Of a stretch of 64,000 bases of DNA, positions 8,904-16,065 are shown one piece after another. The position numbers were made by a program, and so were the translations under genes. Origin of the DNA: Actinophytocola sp963826035 (GTDB taxonomy: Bacteria > Actinomycetota > Actinomycetes > Mycobacteriales > Pseudonocardiaceae); contig CAWGVZ010000010.1 in NCBI GenBank assembly GCA_963826035.1, positions 1,984,001-2,048,000 on the forward strand, written 5' to 3'. Position 1 is the first letter of the stretch. Each line of letters begins with the position of its first letter. Under the pieces are notes generated by a model that saw nothing but the letters and a program-made list of their open reading frames with translations, had not been told where the DNA came from and did no database searches.

Positions 8904-9329
8904 ATGCTGGAGGCATATCGACTATTGATCGCGGACGTGTACGAGCTGGCCGGGGCGAGCCGCCGCACCAGCGAGGAACTGGCCAGGGCCGACGGGCAGA
9001 CAGTCGCCCGATGGCACGTCCTGAGTGTCCTGTCCGACGGCCCGAGGACGGTGCCGTCAGCAGCCAGACGCCTCGGACTCGCACCGCAGAGCGTCCAGCG
9101 GGTGGTGACCGATCTCCTCGGTTCCGGGCACATCGTGGCAATCGACAACCCGGACCACGCCCGCTCGCCACTGATGCGGCTCACCCCCCTCGGCCAGAAG
9201 ACGGCGACCCGCCTGTTCGCCCGCTCCGAAGTGGACCGGACCGACGTGCTGGCCCGCGCCGGCGTCTCGGCCGAGGAACTCACCTCAGCGAGAGAGACAG
9301 TGCGAAAGCTGATCGCCGCCCTCAGCTAG
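8904..9329 (+). CDS. MarR-family transcriptional regulator
   Basis: A 141-residue winged-helix protein of typical MarR length. The DNA-binding segment runs TVARWHVLSVLSDGP...TVPSAARRLGLAPQSVQRVVTDLLGSG, with the wing at DHARSPLMRLTPLGQK and a C-terminal dimerisation helix. The ATG at 8904 lies 5 bases after the palindromic operator, which implies autoregulation and a leaderless transcript. The divergent monooxygenase-like gene is the obvious target. The inducing ligand, probably a phenolic or quinone, cannot be deduced. Confidence 0.88.
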   Translation: MLEAYRLLIADVYELAGASRRTSEELARADGQTVARWHVLSVLSDGPRTVPSAARRLGLAPQSVQRVVTDLLGSGHIVAIDNPDHARSPLMRLTPLGQKTATRLFARSEVDRTDVLARAGVSAEELTSARETVRKLIAALS

Positions 9330-9355
9330 CACCCCGCTCCGGCGGCCAAGCTCGG

Positions 9356-9411
9356 ATGCCAGGAATGACGCCTTCCTGACGTTGAACGTCAGGAACGACG
9401 CCTTCCAGGCA
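9356..9411. repeat. Composite stem-loop repeat between convergent genes
   Basis: This 56-base element lies between the converging MarR (ends 9329) and TetR (ends 9413) genes. It consists of ATGCCAGGAA-TGACGCC-TTCCT, a central TGACGTT-G-AACGTCA palindrome, and AGGAA-CGACGCC-TTCCAGGCAT. The outer arms ATGCCAGGAA and TTCCAGGCAT pair with one mismatch, so the whole element can form one long hairpin or two short ones with the conserved ACGCC loop. It belongs to the dispersed family and is well placed as a bidirectional terminator, without a U-tract. Confidence 0.75.
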
Positions 9412-9412
9412 T

Positions 9413-10018
9413 TCAGCTGGAGATCAGCAGCGCCAACTGTTCCGCGTATCGCTCCACCAACTCCGGCGACCGGCCGTCCGCACCGAACAGGCCCCGCGCC
9501 ACGTGCGGATACACGGTCAGCGCGTTCGCCGCGCTCATGAGGATCAGCATCAGCGCGGCCGGGTCGAGCCGCTCGTCCAGCTCACCCGCGCGCTGCCGCT
9601 CGCGGAGTTGCTCCACCTCCTGGCGCAGCCGCTCGTTCTGCTCCTCGTCGTCCTCACCCGTGTCAGCCAGGCCGTACCAGGCCACCAGACGACCGCCCTG
9701 CCGCGGGTCAGCGCTCGTCCGCACGTAGGCCTTGATCATCTCGGCCAGGCCGAGCCCCTCGGGGATCTCCGCCGCCTCGTACTCCCGCCATCGGCGGCCC
9801 ATCTCCCGGTACAGGCCTTCCTTGCTGTCGAAGTAGTACGCGATCAGCTGCTGGTTCACCCCGGCGCGCGCGGCGATCTCGGACACCCTCGCCCCGGCGA
9901 ACCCCTTCGCCGAGAACTCGACGAACGCCGCGTCGATGATCAGCGCCTTCGTGCGCTCGGGGTCCCGTTGCCGGGACGAGGCGGTCGGGGCCCGCCTGGC
10001 GCGCTTCTCGGTGGTCAT
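9413..10018 (-). CDS. TetR-family transcriptional regulator
   Basis: A 201-residue protein with the N-terminal TetR helix-turn-helix at about 20-70 (KALIIDAAFVEFSAKGFAG, VSEIAARAGVNQQLIAYYFDSKEGLY) and a helical ligand-binding domain with a very acidic stretch (TGEDDEEQNERLRQEVEQL) in place of a hydrophobic pocket helix. It is divergent from an MFS exporter across an imperfect palindrome at 10056-10078, so it most likely represses that pump and releases on binding a toxic substrate. Confidence 0.88.
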   Translation of the reverse strand: MTTEKRARRAPTASSRQRDPERTKALIIDAAFVEFSAKGFAGARVSEIAARAGVNQQLIAYYFDSKEGLYREMGRRWREYEAAEIPEGLGLAEMIKAYVRTSADPRQGGRLVAWYGLADTGEDDEEQNERLRQEVEQLRERQRAGELDERLDPAALMLILMSAANALTVYPHVARGLFGADGRSPELVERYAEQLALLISS

Positions 10019-10055
10019 GCACCCGATTCTGCCATCCAGTCGGCGAACTTAATCA

Positions 10056-10078
10056 TATGACTGTTTGACAAAGTCATA
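10056..10078. promoter_or_regulatory. TetR operator overlapping the -35 of the MFS exporter gene
   Basis: TATGACT (10056-10062) and AGTCATA (10072-10078) are exact inverted arms separated by 9 bases. The spacer contains a perfect TTGACA at 10065-10070, a -35 hexamer for the exporter gene starting at 10100. No canonical -10 is visible at 17 bases (GAAACT at 10088-10093 is the best), and no clear ribosome site precedes the ATG, so the transcript may be leaderless. Confidence 0.7.
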
Positions 10079-10099
10079 CGTTCATTTGAAACTACGAGC

Positions 10100-11497
10100 A
10101 TGACCGAACCGTTCCGAGGCCGCTGGGCGGTCCTCGCACTGCTGCTGACCGCCGTGTTCATGGACATGGTGGACAACCAGATCGTCACCATCGCGCTGCC
10201 GACCATCCAGCGTGACCTGGGCGCACCGGACTCCGCGCTCCAGTGGACGGCCACCGGCTACACGCTGGCGTTCGCCCTCACGCTCATCACCGGCGGCCGC
10301 CTGGGCGACCGCTTCGGCCACCGCGCCCTGTTCGTGCTCGGCACGGCCGGCTTCGGCGTCAGTTCACTCGTCGGGGGGATCGCGCCGAGCATCGAGGTGC
10401 TCCTGATCGCCCGCGTCGCGCAGGGCGTGTTCGCCGGGCTGATGATTCCCCAGGTCCTGTCGTTCATCCACACGGAGTTCCCCCAACGCGAGCAGGGCAA
10501 GGCCATGGGGTTCTACGGCATGACGTTCCCCATCGGCGGCGTGGCCGGTCCACTGCTCGGCGGCCTGCTCACCGAGGCGAACCTGTTCGGCTGGCACTGG
10601 CGGACGATCTTCTTCATCAACGTGCCGATCGCCCTGGTGGCGGCCGTCTGGGCGGCGTTCGCCATGCCCGCACCGCGCTGCCCCGCCCGCGGCGGCACCG
10701 ACGTGCCCGGCGTGCTGATCCTGGCGGCCGCGCTGCTCGCCCTGCTCTACCCGCTGGTCCAGGGCCGCGAGCTGGGCTGGCCGGCGTGGACGTTCGTGCT
10801 GATGGCCACCGCCCTGCCACTCCTCGCGCTGTTCGGAGTGCGGCAGCGAAACCGGGAGTACCCGCTGATCCGTCCAGGCTTGTTGCGCACCCGCGCCATG
10901 TCGGTCGGCCTGCTCGTCATGCTGATCCTCTACAGCGGGATGGCCGCGTTCTTCGTGCTGACGCTGCACCTGCAGGGCGGGCTCGACTACTCCCCCATGA
11001 AGACCGCGCTCACCATGCTGCCGGCGACCATCGGGATCGTGGCCGGCAACGGCATCGGCATGCCGCTGGCACCCAAGCTCGGCCGCGGGCTTCCCATGAT
11101 CGGCCTGGCGCTGCTGCTGGCCGGCTCGGTCTCGATGATCGCCGTGGTGACGCACTTCGGCGCCGGCCTCACGCCCTGGCACCTGGCCGTGCCGGTGGTG
11201 CTCTACGGCGCGGGCCTCGGACTCGGTGCGTCCTCGCTCATGCTCATCACCCTCTCCGCGACCGGCGAGGCCGACGCCGGCGCCGCGTCCGGCGTGGTGA
11301 ACACGGTGGTGCAGCTGGGCGTGGCCGCCGGCCCGGCCACCATCGGCACCGTGTTCTTCGGTCGCCTGGCCGAGGGCGGTGACTTCGTCGACACCACGCG
11401 GATCAGCCTGGTCATCGGCGCCGCCCTGTTCGCCGCCGCGTTGGTCACCTGCCTGCTGCTCCCCCGCCGGCACGCCGCGCGGGTATCCGCGTTGTAA
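10100..11497 (+). CDS. MFS drug exporter, DHA2/EmrB-QacA type (14 TM)
   Basis: A 465-residue polytopic membrane protein with about 14 hydrophobic segments. The DHA2 markers are visible: MDMVDNQIVTIALPTIQRDL in TM1 (motif D1), TLITGGRLGDRFGHRALF (motif A) between TM2 and TM3, and GPLLGGLLTEANLFGWHWRTIFFINVP (split: motif C region then the W-R-FFINVP signature). It uses the proton-motive force to expel hydrophobic compounds. The divergent TetR gene and the intervening operator indicate substrate-inducible expression. The substrate is unknown. Confidence 0.9.
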   Translation: MTEPFRGRWAVLALLLTAVFMDMVDNQIVTIALPTIQRDLGAPDSALQWTATGYTLAFALTLITGGRLGDRFGHRALFVLGTAGFGVSSLVGGIAPSIEVLLIARVAQGVFAGLMIPQVLSFIHTEFPQREQGKAMGFYGMTFPIGGVAGPLLGGLLTEANLFGWHWRTIFFINVPIALVAAVWAAFAMPAPRCPARGGTDVPGVLILAAALLALLYPLVQGRELGWPAWTFVLMATALPLLALFGVRQRNREYPLIRPGLLRTRAMSVGLLVMLILYSGMAAFFVLTLHLQGGLDYSPMKTALTMLPATIGIVAGNGIGMPLAPKLGRGLPMIGLALLLAGSVSMIAVVTHFGAGLTPWHLAVPVVLYGAGLGLGASSLMLITLSATGEADAGAASGVVNTVVQLGVAAGPATIGTVFFGRLAEGGDFVDTTRISLVIGAALFAAALVTCLLLPRRHAARVSAL

Positions 11498-11558
11498 GAG
11501 ATTTGACAGCGGTCCCCCTATCCTCACGCCCGATTCGCGTCGGAGTAACAGCAGGGGG

Positions 11559-11921
11559 ATGCACGTGGGGTTCTATGTCCGGGCAAACGAGATCAACAAG
11601 TATGCGAACTACCTGTTGACGGACGTGCTCAACGACCTTTACTCGATCAAGTGGGAGTTCCCGGGGAACGCGCTGAGCACCGAGGGCATCGAGGGCAGAA
11701 TCCGCACGGCCATCGATCCGTTCATCGACGGCGTCGAGGGCATGGTCGATGACGTCTTCGAGAAGGGCCTCATCGAGCGGCTGGTCAACCTGGCCGATGC
11801 CTTGAAGGCAACGGCTCTCGAGTACGGCGAGATCGACGAGGCGGCGGAACGGGAGTTCAAGGAACAACGCCAGCACGGCGACAAGAGGCCAACCGGCAAC
11901 AAGCGTTTCCCGCGGATGTGA
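11559..11921 (+). CDS. Small helical protein with type VII-like YxxxD tail motif
   Basis: About 120 residues, predicted all-helical, without signal peptide or membrane segment. Near the C-terminus ATALEYGEIDEAAEREF contains YGEID, matching the YxxxD/E export motif placed after the second helix of WXG100/ESX proteins. ATG 11559 directly abuts GGGGG, whereas GTG 11565 has that ribosome site at a better distance, so the real start may be two codons later. It is the first gene of a three-gene cassette (8 bases, then a 1-base overlap). The type VII link is inference from motif and context. Confidence 0.7.
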   Translation: MHVGFYVRANEINKYANYLLTDVLNDLYSIKWEFPGNALSTEGIEGRIRTAIDPFIDGVEGMVDDVFEKGLIERLVNLADALKATALEYGEIDEAAEREFKEQRQHGDKRPTGNKRFPRM

Positions 11922-11929
11922 GGAGCGAG

Positions 11930-12892
11930 ATGTCCGATTTCAAGAACGACGAGGACATGACGTCCGCCGTGGTCCCCGAGAAGCCCTTCTCGATCAAGAC
12001 GATGATGCCGGAGAGCGACTGGGACGTCGAACTGGTCGAGCTGGCCTACGAACACATCCCCATTCCGTTCGTGGAGAAAACCACCCTCTCGAACGACCTC
12101 ATCGAGCCGGTCGCGGCGAACCTCAGCCGGATCCTGTCCGACGCGCACGCGTGGGACATCACCGGCAACAACCTGATCCGCGTGGCGAACAACATCGAGA
12201 TCAACGCCCGCCGGCTGGGTCGCGACTGGAACGGTGCCGCCGCCGACGCGTTCGCGAACGGCCTCGCCGCGGGCTGGATCGCCCCGCTGATCGCCGGCGG
12301 CGGGATCTGCAAGCTGATCAGCAAGGGCCTGAAGACCGTCTACCACGGCTGTGCGGAAGCGATCGGGGCGCTCGCCACGAAGCTGGTTCCCGCGATCGTG
12401 CGGATGCTCGAGAAGATCGCCATCAAGGCTGTGCCCGGTGTCGGCTGGGCGTGGGAGCTGGTGGAGTCGCTGGTCAACTGGGAGGTCCCGTACAAGGACG
12501 AGATCGAAAAGGTCGTCGGCATGATCGGGCTGGTCATCCAGACGCACGAGGCGGTCGAGAAGCTGACCGCCCTCATCAACAAGTACAAGGCGGCGTTCGA
12601 AGGGTTCATGGACCTCCTGAACAGCCTGGGCAGCATCGACGCCGTCGGCCCGTCCGGCGCGAGCGTGGTCGGCATGGTCAAGGACATGAAGGCCATCGGC
12701 GAGGCCACCGAGGCCTACTACGGCGAGATCGAGACGGACGAGGACGGCAACGTGGTGCGCAACGATGACGGCACCCTCAAGCTGAAGAAGAGCGAGCACA
12801 CGGCGGCCATCGAGTCCATCAAGACCGCCACCGAGGACATCAAGGACCGCCTCGACCGCACGGGGGACAAGGCCCGGAAGGGGAAGCTCTGA
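11930..12892 (+). CDS. WXG100-like protein with C-terminal extension, candidate type VII substrate
   Basis: A 320-residue protein. Around residues 85-105 it reads LGRDWNGAAADAFANGLAAGW, where WNG followed by an Ala-rich helix is the WxG turn of WXG100 proteins. This is followed by an amphipathic/hydrophobic stretch (about 105-170, WIAPLIAGGG through VPGVGWAWELV), a coiled helical region, and a charged tail containing DEDGNVVRNDDG, which resembles a Ca-binding loop. ATG 11930 is chosen over the in-frame GTG at 11918 because GAGGAG lies at 11920-11925. The middle could be membrane-active. No ESX ATPase or membrane core is nearby. Role unknown. Confidence 0.7.
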   Translation: MSDFKNDEDMTSAVVPEKPFSIKTMMPESDWDVELVELAYEHIPIPFVEKTTLSNDLIEPVAANLSRILSDAHAWDITGNNLIRVANNIEINARRLGRDWNGAAADAFANGLAAGWIAPLIAGGGICKLISKGLKTVYHGCAEAIGALATKLVPAIVRMLEKIAIKAVPGVGWAWELVESLVNWEVPYKDEIEKVVGMIGLVIQTHEAVEKLTALINKYKAAFEGFMDLLNSLGSIDAVGPSGASVVGMVKDMKAIGEATEAYYGEIETDEDGNVVRNDDGTLKLKKSEHTAAIESIKTATEDIKDRLDRTGDKARKGKL

Positions 12893-13152
12893 TGCTGCCC
12901 CAACGTCCGGACTGGATGACCGACCAGCTGATCGGTATCGAGGCGGAACTCGACGAGGCACGGCACGCGCTGTCGGCCACCGTCGAACGAGCCGTCCAGT
13001 CGGCGGAGAAGGCACTCGCCGGGTCGCCGCCCCTGACCGACGAGGAGCTGGCCGCGTTCCACGAGGCCCGCGAGAAACACCTGGCCGCGAACCAGCCGCC
13101 GGCGGAGCAGGACGAGGAGTACTACGAGGACGGCGGCACCATCTTCCGGTAG
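12892..13152 (+). CDS. Small acidic helical protein, partner of the WXG100-like gene
   Basis: An 86-residue protein whose ATG overlaps the preceding stop by one base (TGATG), indicating translational coupling. It has a coiled-coil-like first half (ELDEARHALSATVERAVQSA), a second helix with TDEELAAFHEAREKHL and an acidic tail EQDEEYYEDGG. No catalytic or DNA-binding motif is visible. Size, charge and coupling suit a chaperone, antitoxin or immunity-type partner for the upstream protein, but this is inference only. Confidence 0.6.
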   Translation: MLPQRPDWMTDQLIGIEAELDEARHALSATVERAVQSAEKALAGSPPLTDEELAAFHEAREKHLAANQPPAEQDEEYYEDGGTIFR

Positions 13153-13160
13153 CCGTGCCC

Positions 13161-13988
13161 TCAGGTCGCCTCGGCCAGTAGTAGTTCCGTGGCCAGGGAG
13201 TTGACCAGCTCCAGCGAACGCGCCTTGTCGTAGGCCGCGCCGGCGATGGCGAGCCCCTGGAGGCGATAGCCCTCCACCACCGCGAGTTCGTCGATGATGA
13301 TGCTCGTGTTGTGGTTTCCGATGTGGACGGTGCCCGGCACGTCGGGAAAGCGCAGCACCGTGAACTGTTCGTACGGGCGCTCGTGATGGTGGAGCGGGAG
13401 CACCCGAAGATCCACGTGGTCGGCGCGGCAGTGGGCGACCAGGTGGAGCAGCTGCCCGTGCATGACGCCGCCGTCGATCGTCTCGCGGCGCAGAGCCTGC
13501 TCGGTCACCAGCACGGTCAGCGGTATCTCCCGCTGGCCGATCACTATGACGCGCGACCGCATGTCCGGCTCGATCCTCGACTGTTCGGCCAGCGCGGCGC
13601 TGTACTCGGGCGTACGCAGCAGCGGCGGGACGGCCACCGGATCGTAGGTGGTGATCTCGCACGCCCGCTTCTCACAGTCCGTCAGGACCATGTCGTGCTC
13701 GTGGAAACCCTCCGGGTCGTGGGCCAGCCACGTGCGTTGGTGCGCGACGTTGTGGTGTCTGATGATCCGGTCCCGTTCGGAGCCGGTGGCGCCGTAGTAG
13801 CCGAGCAGGTGCGCGAGCAGCACGGCCGTGGTCTGGCGCTGCCCTGATTCCAGGCGGCTTATGGTGCCGGCGGAGATGCCGGTTTCCGCCGCGACGTGGG
13901 CGGCCGTGTGTCCGCCGCTCTTGCGGTACCGGCGAAGGCGCGCTCCGATGAGGCGAGCGTGCGCTGTCGGGGGAATGTCCTGGCCCAT
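13161..13988 (-). CDS. XRE-family regulator with DUF5753-type C-terminal domain
   Basis: A 275-residue protein with an N-terminal Cro/cI helix-turn-helix (about 10-65: IGARLRRYRKSGGHTAAHVAAETGISAGTISRLESG, quoted in pieces IGARLRRYRKSGG and VAAETGISAGTISRLESG) followed by the long domain common in actinomycete developmental regulators, recognised by YDPVAVPPLLRTPEYS, VTEQALRRE and HVDLRVLPL. Such proteins usually act with small DUF397 partners. Its ATG at 13988 follows the small gene at 14033-14311 by 44 bases, so the two are probably co-transcribed. Confidence 0.85.
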   Translation of the reverse strand: MGQDIPPTAHARLIGARLRRYRKSGGHTAAHVAAETGISAGTISRLESGQRQTTAVLLAHLLGYYGATGSERDRIIRHHNVAHQRTWLAHDPEGFHEHDMVLTDCEKRACEITTYDPVAVPPLLRTPEYSAALAEQSRIEPDMRSRVIVIGQREIPLTVLVTEQALRRETIDGGVMHGQLLHLVAHCRADHVDLRVLPLHHHERPYEQFTVLRFPDVPGTVHIGNHNTSIIIDELAVVEGYRLQGLAIAGAAYDKARSLELVNSLATELLLAEAT

Positions 13989-14032
13989 GATCAACCGTTC
14001 GTTGTGGTGGGATGAGTGTCCTGATAGGTGGG

Positions 14033-14311
14033 TCAGTGCCGTTTGCGGCGACACCGCAACCGGTCGACCCAGCTCGGCTTCGCGTCCATCCGGTCGTCGA
14101 AGTCGCACAGCGCGGTGCGCGCCCGCATTACCGCCACACACCGGGGACACCGACCGCGCGGGCCGGTCTCCATGGGCGCCGGCAAGAACTCGACCGAGCA
14201 CAACGGACCGAACCTCCCGGGACGGCTGGGCTCCGCGTCGTCGGCGACCGCGTGCTCTATGCCGTCGGACTGGGCGGTTATCCACGTGGTCCTGACTCTG
14301 AGCGTGGTCAC
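14033..14311 (-). CDS. Small actinomycete protein with CPRC motif
   Basis: About 92 residues. The GTG at 14311 is chosen because GAGGAGG lies 5 bases upstream. The body has the pattern TLRVRTTWITAQSDGIEHA...FGPLCSVEFLPAP...RGRCPRCVAVMRAR, with CPRC and one further Cys suggesting a small zinc-binding fold. Proteins of this pattern commonly sit beside XRE regulators in actinomycetes (from memory). It is upstream of the XRE gene on the same strand, 44 bases away, and divergent from a second XRE/DUF397 locus. Confidence 0.6.
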   Translation of the reverse strand: MTTLRVRTTWITAQSDGIEHAVADDAEPSRPGRFGPLCSVEFLPAPMETGPRGRCPRCVAVMRARTALCDFDDRMDAKPSWVDRLRCRRKRH

Positions 14312-14392
14312 GTGACCTCCTCTGCGTGGCTGACCTGGAGCCGGGGACGCCACCGTGGCGCGGGTGCTCAGTGCGACGCCCCCGGGGGCTAT

Positions 14393-14414
14393 GTTCACTT
14401 ACAACGAAGTGAAC
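14393..14414. promoter_or_regulatory. Inverted repeat between divergent XRE loci (candidate operator)
   Basis: GTTCACTT (14393-14400) and AAGTGAAC (14407-14414) are perfect inverted arms with a 6-base spacer, placed between the leftward small-protein/XRE gene pair and the rightward XRE/DUF397 pair. A second short palindrome, GTCAA-G-TTGAC (14451-14461), overlaps a TTGACA. Position and symmetry suggest binding by one or both XRE proteins. Confidence 0.55.
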
Positions 14415-14521
14415 TGGCCCAACAGGATTGGACACTGTAGATTCCACAACGTCAAGTTGACAGCGTGGTCCATACGGGTGATCCGCAAGGCCGCGACGTG
14501 CCAAAACCGAGAGGTGTGCAA

Positions 14522-15412
14522 GTGGACGAGTCAGGTGTGCCCGACGCGCTGCGGTCCGGTAGTCCCGCTCTCTTCAAGCGGTCGATCGCGCTGTCGGTGA
14601 AGAAATGGCGGCTTGAAGCCGGGTTGGGACAGAAGGACGCGGCCAAGCGCATCGGCCGGACGGTCCAGCACATCAGCAACCTGGAGAGCAGCCGGCTGCC
14701 CTCGGCCAGCGACCTGGAGCTGCTGCTCAACCTCTACGGCAAGGCCGACGACATCCCGTTCATGCGCGAACTCCTCGACGCCGCCCGCAAGGCCAAGAAC
14801 TGGTGGACCGGACTTTCGGGCGCCGCACCGAAGTGGTTCGACCTGTTCCTTGGCCTGGAGGCCGGAGCAGCGGAGATCGCGTGCTTCGACACGATCGTCG
14901 TCCCTGGACTACTGCAAACCCAGGCTTATGCCGAGGCAGTGCTGAAGGGCAACCCGGATCTCTCCGATGAGCAGGTCGCGCAGGGTGTGAAGTTGCGGAT
15001 GGGGCGCCAGCAGATCCTGGACCGGAAGACCGACCCGGTGAAACTGTGGGTCGTCCTGGATGAGTCGGTGCTGTACCGCAGGCGAGGCGACGACACGGTC
15101 ATGCGAGAGCAACTCGCGCACCTCCTCGAGATGTCCGCCCAGCCGCGGATCGACATCCAGGTGCTGACCTACGACGCGGGCTCGACGCCGGCCCAGGACG
15201 GCGGAAACTTCATCACCTTGAAGTTTCCCGCTGAGATGGAAGGCGACCACGGACTCGTCTACCTGGAGCTGCTGACCGGCGGGCAGTACGTCGAGAAGCC
15301 GGCGGAGATCGCCGAGTACCAGCGAGCGCTGACCAGGCTGCACGCTCTGGCAGCCAACCAGAAGGCATCACGTGCGATCATCGATAAGGCCCTGAAGGAG
15401 GTGAAACGATGA
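14522..15412 (+). CDS. XRE-family regulator with DUF5753 domain (WhiJ-like)
   Basis: A 296-residue protein. The helix-turn-helix is in the first 75 residues (KKWRLEAGLGQKDAAKRIG, TVQHISNLESSRLPSASDLE) and the DUF5753 domain follows (WFDLFLGLEAGAAEIACFD, VVPGLLQTQAYAEAV, LWVVLDESVLYRR, RIDIQVLTY). This matches the WhiJ-type architecture linked to developmental or antibiotic control in Streptomyces. GTG 14522 is preferred because GAGAGGTG precedes it; a GTG at 14465 in the same frame is possible. Its stop overlaps the DUF397 start by 4 bases. Confidence 0.85.
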   Translation: MDESGVPDALRSGSPALFKRSIALSVKKWRLEAGLGQKDAAKRIGRTVQHISNLESSRLPSASDLELLLNLYGKADDIPFMRELLDAARKAKNWWTGLSGAAPKWFDLFLGLEAGAAEIACFDTIVVPGLLQTQAYAEAVLKGNPDLSDEQVAQGVKLRMGRQQILDRKTDPVKLWVVLDESVLYRRRGDDTVMREQLAHLLEMSAQPRIDIQVLTYDAGSTPAQDGGNFITLKFPAEMEGDHGLVYLELLTGGQYVEKPAEIAEYQRALTRLHALAANQKASRAIIDKALKEVKR

Positions 15413-15669
15413 ACCAAGATTCTCCTGACTTATGGCGGGAGGCCGAGCTCCGCAAGTCGAGCTTCAGTGGCGCGAACGGTGGCGACTGCGTCGAGTTGGC
15501 ATGGCGCAAGTCCAGCTTCAGTGGTGCCAACGGTGGCGCGTGCGTGGAGATCGCACGCGCCGAGACCGTGTTCGGCATCCGCGACTCGAAGTGCGCCGAC
15601 GGTCCCGTCCTCATGCTGGGCGAGGCTCCGGGACGGTCATTCCTGGCGGCGGTCAAGCGTCACCGCTGA
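15409..15669 (+). CDS. DUF397 protein with duplicated core motif
   Basis: An 86-residue protein translationally coupled (ATGA overlap) to the XRE gene. The DUF397 signature appears twice in tandem: LRKSSFSGANGGDCVELA and WRKSSFSGANGGACVEIA, followed by the usual FGIRDSK and LLGE-like end (LMLGEAPGRSFLAAVK). Family members are normally about 60-70 residues with one core, so this is an internal duplication of about 18 codons. DUF397 proteins are thought to modulate their partner XRE repressor. A strong hairpin follows 9 bases after the stop. Confidence 0.88.
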   Translation: MNQDSPDLWREAELRKSSFSGANGGDCVELAWRKSSFSGANGGACVEIARAETVFGIRDSKCADGPVLMLGEAPGRSFLAAVKRHR

Positions 15670-15678
15670 GAGTCATGT

Positions 15679-15717
15679 CGAGTGCCCCGGCCCATCCTTA
15701 GTAGGCCGGGGCACTCG
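15679..15717 (+). terminator. Strong hairpin terminator after the XRE/DUF397 operon
   Basis: CGAGTGCCCCGGCC (15679-15692) and GGCCGGGGCACTCG (15704-15717) form a perfect 14-bp stem with an 11-base loop, 9 bases after the DUF397 stop. There is no U-tract, which is usual for actinomycete intrinsic terminators. Confidence 0.8.
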
Positions 15718-15879
15718 CATGTGAGCACCCGCCCAGATGATGCCCGAAGCGGTCACGTCTGTCGATTTCACGGGTGCTCGCCTGCTGACATCTGAGCCGG
15801 GCGGATCAGCCGGTGCCGACCGGTCTTCTGGCCGAGGCGTTGCGGCCGGCAAAGCTCGCCGCCGCGCCGTCTCGGTCAA

Positions 15880-15934
15880 TGCACCGAAGGCGTCGTTGGG
15901 TGCGGTCAGTGCACCGAAGGCGTCGTTCGGTGCA
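15880..15934. repeat. Two tandem stem-loop repeats (GGCGTCG loop)
   Basis: Unit 1 (15880-15903) is TGCACCGAA-GGCGTCG-TTGGGTGC and unit 2 (15910-15934) is TGCACCGAA-GGCGTCG-TTCGGTGCA, the latter a perfect 9-bp stem with a 7-base loop. They lie in the 400-base gap between the DUF397 terminator and the sensor-kinase gene (16066), where I see no convincing gene. A minus-strand frame across this gap only translates the repeats. Confidence 0.85.
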
Positions 15935-16065
15935 CCAGACCCGCCGCCGGTCCGCGCCCGTGTCGGCGTGATTACGGCCGACCTCACATCACACCCGCCG
16001 CTCGGCGGCCCGGACGACCGGTAGCGTCACGCTCGCGAAGTTTCGATCAAGTTGAGGACGGCAGA

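Noticed and set aside
11503..11524. TTGACA and TATCCT as a promoter for the WXG100-like cassette
   Set aside because: The spacer is only 10 bases, too short for a standard promoter, and no better -10 is seen at 16-18 bases.
15673..15987. A 104-codon minus-strand frame with APNDAFGALT repeated twice
   Set aside because: The repeated peptide is only the translation of the stem-loop repeats at 15880-15934; no ribosome site and no known domain.
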